Shown here: one piece after another, positions 5,366-12,878 of the stretch
How positions within the stretch are numbered: position 1 is the first letter of the stretch
How the letters are laid out: each line of letters begins with the position of its first letter
Source of the DNA: Candidatus Nealsoniibacteriota bacterium
GTDB lineage: Bacteria > Patescibacteriota > Minisyncoccia > Minisyncoccales > PWPS01
Direction: 5' to 3'
Length of the DNA: 23,127 bases
Assembly (NCBI GenBank): GCA_003554915.1
Contig: PWHM01000109.1
Location: 1-23,127, forward strand
Notes under the pieces: generated by a model
Told to the model about the DNA's origin: nothing
Seen by the model: the letters and a program-made list of their open reading frames with translations, nothing else
Databases searched by the model: none
Made by a program: the position numbers and the translations under genes

Positions 5366-7888
5366 TTACTGGTTTAGTTTTTCTATTGTAAAGTCTTCCG
5401 GATTAACTTTGACCTTGTCCCCGGGACTCAGTTTATCAGAAAGCATGGCAGTGGCAAATTCATCACCCACTTCGTTTTGTATCACTCTCTGCATCTCCCT
5501 GGCCCCGAAGACCGGTTCGTAGCTAATTTCGACTATCTTCCGTTTTAATTCGTCCGTTATTTCAAATTCAATATGTTTTTCTTTTAAATTGGCTTTCAAT
5601 TTTTGAAATTGAAGCTCAGCTATCTCTACCAAATTATCTTTAGTTAACGGCTCAAAAATTACCGTACCGTCGAATCTATTGACGAATTCGGGCCTAAAAA
5701 GTCCTTCCCGAAAAAGGTAATCCAAAATATCTTCCCTGACCTTTTCCAAAGGAATCTCTTTTTTAACTGAATCCATTATTATTTTGTAGCCGGCGTTGCT
5801 CGTCGCTATCACCATGCAATTTCTAAAATCAATCTTACGCCCGACACCGTCGGTTACATGCCCTTCATCCAATATCTGCAAAAATAAATTCAATATATCC
5901 CTATGGGCCTTTTCCAGTTCGTCCAAAAGAATAAGTGAAAACGGATCTTCAATTACTTGCTCGGTCAGATTTCCCTCTCTGTCTTCGGAACCGATAAGCC
6001 TTGAAAGATCCGCCACCTCCTGATACTCGGACATGTCTATCCTGATCATTCTCTTTTCATCACCGAAGTAGGTATCGGCTATCGCCTTCGCCGTCTCCGT
6101 CTTTCCGACTCCCGTAGGACCCAAAAAGAGAAAAGAGCCGATAAGGCCGGTCCTGGTATCCAAGTCGGATCTTGACCTTCTCAAACTTTTAGATATCTCA
6201 CTAACGGCCGTTTCCTGATTGATTATCCTTTTGTGGATCTCTTCTTCAAGATTAAGAAGTGCCTTTTTTTCCTCATCAGCCACCTCACCTACCGGAACCT
6301 CCGCCTTTTCGGAAACGACTTCGGCCACCCCTTCTTTCTTGAGAACTTTTTTCTTCTTTTGACTTGCAGAGATTACGGACTCTTCCAGAAGGCGCATCGC
6401 TTTCTCCGGCAAGGGATCGGACGTTAAAAATTTTTCACTAAATTCTACCGCTGCTTTGAGCGCCGGATAAGATATGAAAAGCTTGTGTTTTTCCTCCAGC
6501 CCGGGAGTAATCATTTCACAAAGTCGAATCGCTTCATCATTTGAAATTTCCGAAACTTCCACTTTTTGAAATCCGGAGTTAACCGCTTGATTTCTTTCCA
6601 CGACTCGTCTGTAGTCCTTATAATTGGTTATTCCCACCACCCTGAAATCGGAGTGGCTGAGGTACGGTTCCAAAACACCGGATATGTCCACAATACCGGC
6701 TTTTTCTGCTCCGGCGATGTATTGGTGAAGATTATCGATTACCAAAATTATATTTCCGGCCCGAGCCACTTCGCTAAATACCTGATCTAACATCTTTTCG
6801 GTGTTTTCTTTTCCCTCCACTTGGGCAATTAATGACTTCAATTTCAGCTTGTAGACTTTTTTGTAATTAACACCGGGGATCGAAATCCCTAAAAAGCTTT
6901 TTCTGGTCAATTCGTCAACCATGCTTCTTCTGCCCGTACCGGGCCTACCGACCAAAACGACATTGTTTTGTCCGTCTCCGGATAAGATCCTTTCCATGCC
7001 TTCTATCGCCTCTTCGTGTCCAACCGTTTTTCTAAAACCCCGACTGACCAGATTCTGATTCCAATCAACGGCAAAATTGTCCAACCAATAAGTGGCTCCC
7101 GAAGCCCAATCTTTACCCAAAGTTCCGAATCGAGCTAAGTTTTCATAATCCCAGAATCTTCTATTCTTCTCTCTCTTTTTTTTCATACGGACATACCAAG
7201 ACGTAAGCGACTCTATTTCTCTTTCTTTTAGATCCCAATTCATCAAAACTTTTTCCAAAAAATCATTAGTGGTGGCCAAAGCGACCAAAATATCTTCGGC
7301 TCTTATTCTTTCGTGATTCTTTCTGCTTGCTATAGCCAAACTCCGAGTTACGGTTTCCTTAAAGCAGCCCGTAACTTCTCTGTTTTTGCTCTTTCCCATT
7401 ACCGACTTCAAAGGGCTTAAAAGATCCGCTTTATCAATAAGAAAGCGAGTAAAAACAAAGTGGGCGGACTCCGAGTCCTTTAAGGTATAATAAAGAAGAG
7501 AGTTGGAGTTTTTATCACCTATTTTTATCGCTTTGTCTACAATTTCAGCCGCTTCGTAGTTAAAATAATCAGCATAATTTATCTCTTCTATCTTGGAACT
7601 CGCCTCTTCAAGAGAGAGTGGTAATTTCGGATCTTTTAATTCTTGGTTAAAAAAACAATCCAGATACCAAAAAAGCAAAAAGTTAAAAAAGAAAAGGAGA
7701 GCGACTCCTAAAATTCGAATCGGAGAAATTATTCTTAAGGAAGTTTCTAAAGTCGCCACCAGCCAAAATATTAAGAAAATAAGAAATGTGTAGAAGCAAA
7801 CCCTCTTCAAAAATAAAGCTTTTTTCAAAAGCAAAGGAGTTTTAATCGCTTTGAATATCAGTGATTTTTTAGGAGAAAAATTAAACAT
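5366..7888 (-). CDS. Membrane-anchored ClpB/ClpC-like AAA+ ATPase with a degenerate first ATPase domain
   Basis: An 840-residue double-AAA+ protein. Two hydrophobic helices (about 30-48 and 57-80) at the N-terminus should anchor it to the membrane with the ATPase in the cytoplasm. A Clp-N-like repeat follows (about 105-225; FTRFLIDKADLLSPLKSVMG and later HERIRAEDILVALATTNDFL). Domain 1 has GRPGTGRRS (about 313-321), with R replacing the Walker A lysine, and LVIDN where Walker B has DE. Domain 2 is intact: GPTGVGKTE (about 589), LILLDELEKA (about 651), TSNAG sensor 1 and GAREMQR sensor 2. Between TSNAG and FRPEFVNR the segment is short and has no IGF/LGF/VGF tripeptide, so docking to ClpP looks unlikely; it resembles ClpB there. 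Its ATG directly follows the stop of the upstream membrane protein (TAGATG). Best read as an envelope-associated unfoldase. Confidence 0.88.
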   Translation of the reverse strand: MFNFSPKKSLIFKAIKTPLLLKKALFLKRVCFYTFLIFLIFWLVATLETSLRIISPIRILGVALLFFFNFLLFWYLDCFFNQELKDPKLPLSLEEASSKIEEINYADYFNYEAAEIVDKAIKIGDKNSNSLLYYTLKDSESAHFVFTRFLIDKADLLSPLKSVMGKSKNREVTGCFKETVTRSLAIASRKNHERIRAEDILVALATTNDFLEKVLMNWDLKEREIESLTSWYVRMKKKREKNRRFWDYENLARFGTLGKDWASGATYWLDNFAVDWNQNLVSRGFRKTVGHEEAIEGMERILSGDGQNNVVLVGRPGTGRRSMVDELTRKSFLGISIPGVNYKKVYKLKLKSLIAQVEGKENTEKMLDQVFSEVARAGNIILVIDNLHQYIAGAEKAGIVDISGVLEPYLSHSDFRVVGITNYKDYRRVVERNQAVNSGFQKVEVSEISNDEAIRLCEMITPGLEEKHKLFISYPALKAAVEFSEKFLTSDPLPEKAMRLLEESVISASQKKKKVLKKEGVAEVVSEKAEVPVGEVADEEKKALLNLEEEIHKRIINQETAVSEISKSLRRSRSDLDTRTGLIGSFLFLGPTGVGKTETAKAIADTYFGDEKRMIRIDMSEYQEVADLSRLIGSEDREGNLTEQVIEDPFSLILLDELEKAHRDILNLFLQILDEGHVTDGVGRKIDFRNCMVIATSNAGYKIIMDSVKKEIPLEKVREDILDYLFREGLFRPEFVNRFDGTVIFEPLTKDNLVEIAELQFQKLKANLKEKHIEFEITDELKRKIVEISYEPVFGAREMQRVIQNEVGDEFATAMLSDKLSPGDKVKVNPEDFTIEKLNQ

Positions 7889-8287
7889 CTAAATTATAAG
7901 TATCAAGCTGACGACAATTCCCGCAACAATTAAAAGTGGCAAAACGAACCAAACCAAGAAAAGTATAAGTCCGAATAAAAGAACTAAACCGGTAAAAACC
8001 AAACCTATCGTTATTAAAACGATTCTTACCAAAAAACCCAAAAATCTGGAAAAAGAATTCAAAAGCAATGCCTGAAGGTTTTCAGTTAAATTGGCCAATC
8101 CTTCTCGGTAAGGTTCGGTAATTCTCTTCCAAGGGGAGAACAAAGTCTTTAGGGAAGCTTTTATCGAAAAAAATTCCAGACTGAATCTTAAAAAGTTCCT
8201 CCAGGCCCGCAAGATTCCGGCCGGGGCCGACTTGAAGTGCCAGGCCAACCATCGGAAAAAAAGATTCTTTTCGATTGTTTTTATCAT
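7889..8287 (-). CDS. Small membrane protein upstream of the Clp-like ATPase
   Basis: A 132-residue protein with an amphipathic, basic N-terminal half (FRWLAWHFKSAPAGILRAWR, then SIKASLKTLFSPWKRITEP) and two long hydrophobic stretches at the C-terminus (about residues 80-105 and 108-132). I recognise no family. I start at the ATG at 8285-8287; a TTG 9 bases upstream would also be open. The ATG lies 8 bases after a TATAAT, so the mRNA would have almost no leader, which argues for the ATG. Its stop touches the start of the Clp-like ATPase gene, suggesting that the two work together, perhaps as a membrane partner of the ATPase. Confidence 0.75.
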   Translation of the reverse strand: MIKTIEKNLFFRWLAWHFKSAPAGILRAWRNFLRFSLEFFSIKASLKTLFSPWKRITEPYREGLANLTENLQALLLNSFSRFLGFLVRIVLITIGLVFTGLVLLFGLILFLVWFVLPLLIVAGIVVSLILII

Positions 8288-8295
8288 ATTGGTCA

Positions 8296-8301
8296 ATTAT
8301 A
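8296..8301 (-). promoter_or_regulatory. -10 element of the Clp-like operon, giving a near-leaderless mRNA
   Basis: TATAAT on the minus strand, followed by TGACCAATATG that includes the start codon. Only 8 bases separate the hexamer from the ATG. The -35 region is poor (TTTTAA or TTTTTA around 8318-8324) but lies in a long A/T tract. The same TATAATTGnnCAATATG arrangement occurs at 10646-10662. Confidence 0.55.
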
Positions 8302-8328
8302 TATGATTTTTAAAAAATTAAAAAGCCA

Positions 8329-8356
8329 TTGACAAAAATTAAGTCACATCTATAAT
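8329..8356 (+). promoter_or_regulatory. Strong sigma-70-type promoter of the 40-residue acidic protein
   Basis: TTGACA (8329-8334), a 16-base spacer, TATAAT (8351-8356): both hexamers are perfect. The expected start is near 8363, about 30 bases before the ATG at 8393. It diverges from the Clp-like operon promoter at 8296-8301. Confidence 0.85.
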
Positions 8357-8392
8357 GGTCTCAAAAGGTCGATTGAAATCATAAGAAAAAAT

Positions 8393-8515
8393 ATGGAAAC
8401 GATTAAAAAATTAAAAATAAATTTTCTATTGGATGAAGAAGAGGAAGAAGATGGCGAGGATTGGGATGAAGACGAAGACCTTTTGGATGACGAAGAAATA
8501 GAAGATTGGGAATAA
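8393..8515 (+). CDS. 40-residue highly acidic microprotein
   Basis: ATG at 8393 to TAA at 8513-8515. The first 13 residues (METIKKLKINFLL) are basic and hydrophobic; the rest is almost entirely Asp and Glu with three Trp (GEDWDEDEDLL and EEIEDWE). I recognise no family. It is supported as a real gene by its own setting: a perfect TTGACA/TATAAT promoter 37 bases upstream and a strong terminator starting 16 bases after the stop, with nothing else in the unit. There is no clear Shine-Dalgarno before the ATG. The unit could instead be a small RNA that happens to contain an ORF. The charge pattern would suit binding of a basic partner (DNA-mimic or chaperone-like), but that is speculation. Confidence 0.65.
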   Translation: METIKKLKINFLLDEEEEEDGEDWDEDEDLLDDEEIEDWE

Positions 8516-8530
8516 CTTGATAAAAAGCTG

Positions 8531-8566
8531 AAAACCCACCCTTTCTGCGAGGGTGGGTTTTTTATT
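8531..8566 (+). terminator. Rho-independent terminator, probably bidirectional
   Basis: AAAACCCACCC...GGGTGGGTTTT with loop TTTCTGCGA, then a T-run (TTTTTTATT) on the plus strand. It closes the acidic-microprotein unit. On the minus strand the stem is followed by TTTT and would also end the antiporter/33-residue unit, whose stop codon overlaps it. Confidence 0.9.
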
Positions 8567-8666
8567 AGAATGAAAACTCCAATAATTCCACGAGAATATA
8601 ATAAATCCCCAAAATCACCAGGATTATCAAAATTATATCGGTTATGTATAGCTTAAAAAAGGTCAT
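8565..8666 (-). CDS. 33-residue single-helix membrane microprotein
   Basis: ATG at 8664-8666 overlaps the last base of the antiporter stop (TAATG), a standard coupling arrangement, and the stop is at 8565-8567. The sequence starts MTFFKLYITD and continues with one hydrophobic helix (IILIILVILGIYYILVELL) and a short tail LEFSF. I recognise no family. The coupled start, the clean single-helix design and the terminator right behind it support a real gene, but the ORF is short and chance cannot be excluded. A role as a small subunit or regulator of the antiporter is inference. Confidence 0.5.
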   Translation of the reverse strand: MTFFKLYITDIILIILVILGIYYILVELLEFSF

Positions 8667-9670
8667 TAAAATAATCCGAATACCTTAATTATGAATAGAG
8701 CGTAAAGTAACAGATAAAAAATCCCTTCGGAAACATGAATCTTTCTCGATATTCCCGAGATTACAAAAAGAGCCGTAGCCAATATCAAAAAGGGAACCCC
8801 TACTCTGTAAGTCTCGCTATCCAGGGGCAGATCACTGATTAATCCCGGAATACCGATTACCATAAAGGAATTAAAAATATTGGAACCGAATATATTACCA
8901 AGAGCCAATTCGGAATTTCCTTCCCGGGCCGCTTTCACAGAGACAAAGAGCTCCGGCAAAGTCGTTCCGATGGCTACGGCTATTATGGCGATTGCTCCGA
9001 CTGCAATTTGGTGTATCTCCGAAAGCAATACAACCGATTCAATTAAATACCTGGAACCGAAAGCCAGGAGAAAAACTCCCATAAAAAGTAGAACTATATC
9101 GACAATTTTAAGTTCCGGCTTTGTTTTGTCTTTTCTTTTTTTAATCTGTTTTTTTGTTTTTTGAGAGGATAAGTTCTTCGAATCTTCTTCCGAAGAATCA
9201 AAATCATTAAAAATTACATAAGTTAAATAAACTACATAACCGAAAACGAGAGCTATGCTTTCCGGCCTGATAATCATAATCTCACTATCCCCCGCAAAAG
9301 GATATATCATAACAAAAAGTAGCGCTGTGCCGCCGGCCAGGAGGGGTAAATCCAGATCAATTAAACTTTTCGGAACCACCAACTTGCCCCCGACAAGGGC
9401 GGTGACCCCGACCACTAATAAAATGTTGGCAATGTTCGATCCTATGGCATTAGCCGCAACTATTTCCGGAGCATTTTGCAAGACAGCCATTATTCCGGTA
9501 AAAAGTTCCGGAAAAGAGGTTCCCAAGGAAACTACGGTTACTCCGATTATAAACGGAGAAAGTCCCAAAAAAAACCCGACTTTTTCAGCGGATTCCAAAA
9601 ACCAATCAGCACCCTTGGTCAGCCCAACGATCGAAATCGTGAATATGAATATTAAGATTAAGGTGTTCAT
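8666..9670 (-). CDS. CaCA-family calcium/sodium antiporter (YrbG-like)
   Basis: A 334-residue polytopic membrane protein of the Ca2+:cation antiporter family, which exchanges cytoplasmic Ca2+ (or related cation) for Na+ or H+. Both alpha repeats are clear: VTVVSLGTSFPELFTG followed by NAIGSNIANILLVVG in the first half, and AVAIGTTLPELFVSV followed by LGNIFGSNIFNSFMVIG in the second. The acidic residues of the GTSxPE and GTTxPE motifs form the ion site in this family. A charged cytoplasmic loop (SSQKTKKQIKKRKDKTK, about residues 165-185) joins the halves. The exact substrate cannot be read from sequence. It starts only 43 bases after hsp20, with a terminator hairpin in between whose T-run touches its ATG, so it may rely on read-through or an internal promoter. 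Confidence 0.93.
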   Translation of the reverse strand: MNTLILIFIFTISIVGLTKGADWFLESAEKVGFFLGLSPFIIGVTVVSLGTSFPELFTGIMAVLQNAPEIVAANAIGSNIANILLVVGVTALVGGKLVVPKSLIDLDLPLLAGGTALLFVMIYPFAGDSEIMIIRPESIALVFGYVVYLTYVIFNDFDSSEEDSKNLSSQKTKKQIKKRKDKTKPELKIVDIVLLFMGVFLLAFGSRYLIESVVLLSEIHQIAVGAIAIIAVAIGTTLPELFVSVKAAREGNSELALGNIFGSNIFNSFMVIGIPGLISDLPLDSETYRVGVPFLILATALFVISGISRKIHVSEGIFYLLLYALFIIKVFGLF

Positions 9671-9700
9671 AAAAATAAAACCCCTCTTAAAAAAGAGGGG
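9671..9700 (-). terminator. Terminator of hsp20
   Basis: CCCCTCTT-AAAA-AAGAGGGG (9681-9700), followed on the minus strand by TTTTATTTTT. It lies 13 bases past the hsp20 stop and directly before the antiporter ATG, so it may also limit antiporter expression. Confidence 0.85.
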
Positions 9701-9713
9701 TGGGAGTCAGCTC

Positions 9714-10136
9714 CTACTTGGATTTAATTTTAACTTCTTTTCCGGATTCAACTTCATTAGTTTTCGGAATTTTAACTTTTAAAATGCCGTCTTCGTAACT
9801 CGCTTTTACGTTGTCTTCGTCTACATTGGACGGAAGTCTTACAACTCTTTCGAAAGTACCTTTTCTGATCTCTTTTTTGTAATAGCCTCTCTCTTCATCA
9901 CTGTCTTCAACTTCTTCTTTCTTGCCTCCTTTTATCTTCAGTACACCGTCACTGATATTTACGCTCAAGTCTTCGGAATTCATTCCCGGAGCACTAACCT
10001 CGGCAATTATACTGTCTTCGGTTTCGTAAAGATCCATCTCCGGAGCGGATTCCCTTTTGGTGACCGGCAAAAACCAATCGTCGTCACCGAAAAGTTTTTC
10101 CATCTCTCTGAAGGGTTCATATGGAATAAGTGCCAT
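9714..10136 (-). CDS. hsp20: Small heat-shock protein, Hsp20/alpha-crystallin family
   Basis: A 140-residue holdase chaperone that binds unfolding proteins without ATP. The N-terminal arm (MALIPYEPFREMEKLFGDDD) is short and the alpha-crystallin domain runs from about residue 30: PEMDLYETEDSIIAEVSAPG, then LSVNISDGVLKIKGGKKEE, then GTFERVVRLPSNVDEDNVKA and the signature ASYEDGILKVKIPK. The C-terminal tail EVKIKSK carries an I/V-x-I/V type motif used in oligomer assembly. The length is typical. It has its own promoter (10179-10206), a Shine-Dalgarno-like AAGGA just before the ATG and a terminator behind it. No CIRCE or other heat-shock operator is visible. Confidence 0.96.
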   Translation of the reverse strand: MALIPYEPFREMEKLFGDDDWFLPVTKRESAPEMDLYETEDSIIAEVSAPGMNSEDLSVNISDGVLKIKGGKKEEVEDSDEERGYYKKEIRKGTFERVVRLPSNVDEDNVKASYEDGILKVKIPKTNEVESGKEVKIKSK

Positions 10137-10178
10137 AATCCTTTTTAGGTTGGTTTACTTCTGACCTTTCTATTAATA

Positions 10179-10206
10179 ATTATAATTAATTTGTACAAAA
10201 AATCAA
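10179..10206 (-). promoter_or_regulatory. Promoter of hsp20
   Basis: Minus-strand TTGATT (10201-10206), a 16-base spacer, TATAAT (10179-10184). The leader of about 35 bases ends in AAAAGGATT before the ATG, the clearest Shine-Dalgarno near a gene start in this window. Confidence 0.7.
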
Positions 10207-10239
10207 GATTAAAATTAACGTTTTTCAGTGACATGAAAT

Positions 10240-10541
10240 CGTCATTCCCGACCCCGATCGGGAATCTCTTTGAACACTTCTCCGCCTGCCCCGTGAAATT
10301 TGCGTAGTAACCATTTCACCGGGGTCATTCCCGACCCCACAACCCCCGTCATTCTGAGGGCGATAGCCCGAAGAATCTCTTCGAAAAGATCTTCGCTACG
10401 CTCGAGATGACGAAGAGTGGAAGATCGTCATTCCCAACTTGATTGGGAATCCCATAGAAGCTGGCAATACAAAGAGATTCCCGCTTTCGCGGGAATGACA
10501 ACCACCCCCTCCGTCATTCCCGGCTTGATCGGGAATCTTAT
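10240..10541. repeat. Cluster of GTCATTCCC-type palindromic repeats
   Basis: Several related units of about 27-35 bases lie in both orientations: GTCATTCCCGACC...GGGAATC at 10241, a partial unit at 10324, a diverged unit GTCATTCTGAGGG at 10348, GTCATTCCCAACTTGATTGG at 10427, an inverted unit GATTCCCGCTTTCGCGGGAA at about 10476-10499, and one at 10513-10541. Each has a short inverted repeat at its centre. CCCCGTGAAAT (10290-10300) faces ATTTCACCGGGG (10313-10324). This is the family of dispersed palindromic repeats common in many bacterial intergenic regions. The units have no regular spacers and no cas genes, so it is not a CRISPR. It fills most of the 500-base gap between hsp20 and the next gene. 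Confidence 0.8.
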
Positions 10542-10622
10542 GAAACCCCGGCATACCGGACTAAAGTATAATTAAAATGCTCTCCGCTGAATTGACCTTA
10601 GTTCGGGTTCCTCCTTCTTAGC

Positions 10623-10651
10623 TTGCCCGTATGGCAAAAAGAGTTTATAAT
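10623..10651 (+). promoter_or_regulatory. Promoter giving a leaderless mRNA for the PP2C-like gene
   Basis: TTGCCC (10623-10628), a 17-base spacer, TATAAT (10646-10651). Only 8 bases separate the -10 element from the ATG at 10660, so transcription should start at or within about two bases of the start codon. Confidence 0.6.
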
Positions 10652-10659
10652 TGGACAAT

Positions 10660-12870
10660 ATGCAAATATTCGAATTACATTTTAATCCCAAAAATAAACA
10701 AGGACGCCTCATAGATACTTTCTGTTACCAACCGGGAGACGTATATGAAAAAAGGTTGGGAACATTAGCTATAGCCGGAGAGTTAAATGTTAAGAGCTCA
10801 AAAAAGAAAACCGTACTTAATAATCTGGCTTACAAAATAAAAAGCACCTACCACTCCCTCCCTACCAGAAGTCAAGAAGAAGCCCTGCGTGAAGGATTGA
10901 CTCAAGGCAATGAGTTTTTATCCGACAAAAGTGTAGACGAGCAATTGAACGTAGCTGTACTTTCGGTAAAAGGAAAAGAATTGCAGTTCAGTGCAATTGG
11001 TAAAATAAAAATATTACTTTCGAGAAACGGAGAAATCACGGATATTGGTCAAAATGCCGATGGAAACGCTGAGAGTTTCGGAAGTATAGTAACCGGAAAA
11101 GTTAAAAAGGAAGACAAACTCATAATTTTAACTGAAGATATATACGAACATTTCGTCAATCAAGGCCTTTTAATAGAATTAGCTGAAAAGAGCCCAATTA
11201 ATGAAAAAAAACTGAACAAAATTTCCGAAACACAAGAGGAAAAATTCCCGAAAGCAGCGGGAATTTGCCTTATTATGGATTTTTCCGTAGAAACGATTCC
11301 GGAAAATGAAAAGATTATAAACAAAAATAAATTTTCTTTTAAAAAAACGTTTCTTAATTTTGCCGAAGAGAGTCAAAAAATACTCTCTTTTGTTATGGAA
11401 AGAATAAAAGTGGGAGCTAAAAAAACATTTTTCTTTCTGAAAGAAAATATCGGTCCCGCTTTCAAAAAATTCGGTAAGCTTCTATTGGCTGTAATCAAAG
11501 ATCTAAAAAAGGGAATTTCATCCTTTTTCGGTTTTTTGTTGAAGAAAGTTAAAAAAGGGAAAAACAGCCTAAAAGAATCGTTCAACAAAAAAAGGGAAGC
11601 AAAAAACAAAAAGAAAGAAGAGGGAAATTCGGAAAAAAAAGATTTTCAAGAAGTAGAGACCGAAGAAACACCTATAAAAAAATCTACAAAAAAAATAAGT
11701 TTTTTCCTTCGAGGGGGTAAAAAGGAATTTTCTAAATTAAAAAAGAAGATCAAGCGACTACCGAAAAAAGAATGGTTTCCGGAAATACCGAAGTTCAAGA
11801 TGCCCAAAAACGAAAAAGAACGACGAAATATTTATTTAGCCGGGCTTCTGTTTTTAATAATATTAACCGGATCGCTGGTCACCCATTTTGAAAGGCAAAG
11901 ACAAATCGAAGAGCAAAAAGTTCAACTTTCCGAAATAAGTGAGCGGCTAAATCAAATAAACATGGATTCGGAAGAGGCTTTCAGCCAACTCTTAGCTCAT
12001 TATGAAAATTTAGACAATTTAATAACGGAGGGAATGGTTTTGGAATCGAATGCGGAAATTCTACAAAATGAAGTAGTAGCCAAATTACTGCAAATAACCG
12101 ATGCGGAAATAGTAGAGGAGCCCAAAGTGGTTTCTGAAGCTAATGAAGTAACGCCCAGCAAATTGGAATTTGCTCAAAATGAGCTTTACCTATACAATCC
12201 TTTCCTTTCCAATGTTGAAAAATATAATCCGGAGACTGAAGAAACATTGATAAGACCGGTAGATTTTGAAAATAACGGAATCTTTTCCATGACTTCCATT
12301 GAGGAGGAAGTCTTCTTCTTCAGTCGTCCGAATAAAATAATTGCACTTAATGAGAGCCAAAGAACCGAACTTTTAACTTCTCCCTATGAAAATTACAGCT
12401 TTCAGCAGATGGATTCTTTTGAAGACTATCTCTATCTATTGGAAGGACAAAACAATCAAATAATAAGATACCATAAAGATGGTCTGCAAGATCCCACGGT
12501 TTGGATAAGAGAGAGAAAACCGGGGCAAATTATTTCTTTTGCTGTAGATGAAACAATTTGGATGCTTAAAGAAAATAATAAAATTTGGCAGTACGAATCA
12601 AACGTGCCGAACACCGATAGTCTGATAGAATTAAAAGAAATTTTCCCTCTTCCCGAAAGATTTACGAAAATAAAGACCGGAACAAATTTACCTCTTTTCA
12701 TCTTAGAGCCCCGGAATAATAGAATAATAATTTCCTCTAAGGAAGGAGAGCTCATAAAGCAAATCATAATCCCTCAAGCAAATAATCTAAAAGACTTCGT
12801 GATAACCGAAGAAATAAAAATATACCTCCTGGATGACCAGAAGGTATATTCTCTTGATGTCGATATTTAG
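10660..12870 (+). CDS. PP2C-like domain / transmembrane / propeller-like protein, probable pseudophosphatase
   Basis: A 736-residue protein with a readable architecture but no close family I can name. Residues 1 to about 215 resemble a PP2C/SpoIIE-type phosphatase fold: a strand-rich start with LGTLAIAGEL, then LNVAVLSVKGKELQFSAIGK, then FGSIVTGKVKKEDKLIILTE. The metal-binding DG/DGxG motifs are not visible, so activity is doubtful. A very lysine-rich, charged linker (about 220-390) is followed by one transmembrane helix (about 391-408) and a coiled coil (about 411-475). The C-terminal part (about 495-736) has repeated short strands such as ELYLYNPFLSNVEKYNPE and NNQIIRYHKDG, suggesting a beta-propeller outside the membrane. 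A TTG 9 bases upstream is also in frame, but the promoter position favours this ATG. It ends 8 bases from the convergent rplL with no terminator between. It may be an envelope sensor. Confidence 0.75.
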   Translation: MQIFELHFNPKNKQGRLIDTFCYQPGDVYEKRLGTLAIAGELNVKSSKKKTVLNNLAYKIKSTYHSLPTRSQEEALREGLTQGNEFLSDKSVDEQLNVAVLSVKGKELQFSAIGKIKILLSRNGEITDIGQNADGNAESFGSIVTGKVKKEDKLIILTEDIYEHFVNQGLLIELAEKSPINEKKLNKISETQEEKFPKAAGICLIMDFSVETIPENEKIINKNKFSFKKTFLNFAEESQKILSFVMERIKVGAKKTFFFLKENIGPAFKKFGKLLLAVIKDLKKGISSFFGFLLKKVKKGKNSLKESFNKKREAKNKKKEEGNSEKKDFQEVETEETPIKKSTKKISFFLRGGKKEFSKLKKKIKRLPKKEWFPEIPKFKMPKNEKERRNIYLAGLLFLIILTGSLVTHFERQRQIEEQKVQLSEISERLNQINMDSEEAFSQLLAHYENLDNLITEGMVLESNAEILQNEVVAKLLQITDAEIVEEPKVVSEANEVTPSKLEFAQNELYLYNPFLSNVEKYNPETEETLIRPVDFENNGIFSMTSIEEEVFFFSRPNKIIALNESQRTELLTSPYENYSFQQMDSFEDYLYLLEGQNNQIIRYHKDGLQDPTVWIRERKPGQIISFAVDETIWMLKENNKIWQYESNVPNTDSLIELKEIFPLPERFTKIKTGTNLPLFILEPRNNRIIISSKEGELIKQIIIPQANNLKDFVITEEIKIYLLDDQKVYSLDVDI

Positions 12871-12878
12871 TTTTGCTA

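Noticed and set aside
10240..10541. CRISPR array
   Set aside because: The units vary in sequence, length, spacing and orientation, there are no uniform spacers, and no cas gene is in the window.
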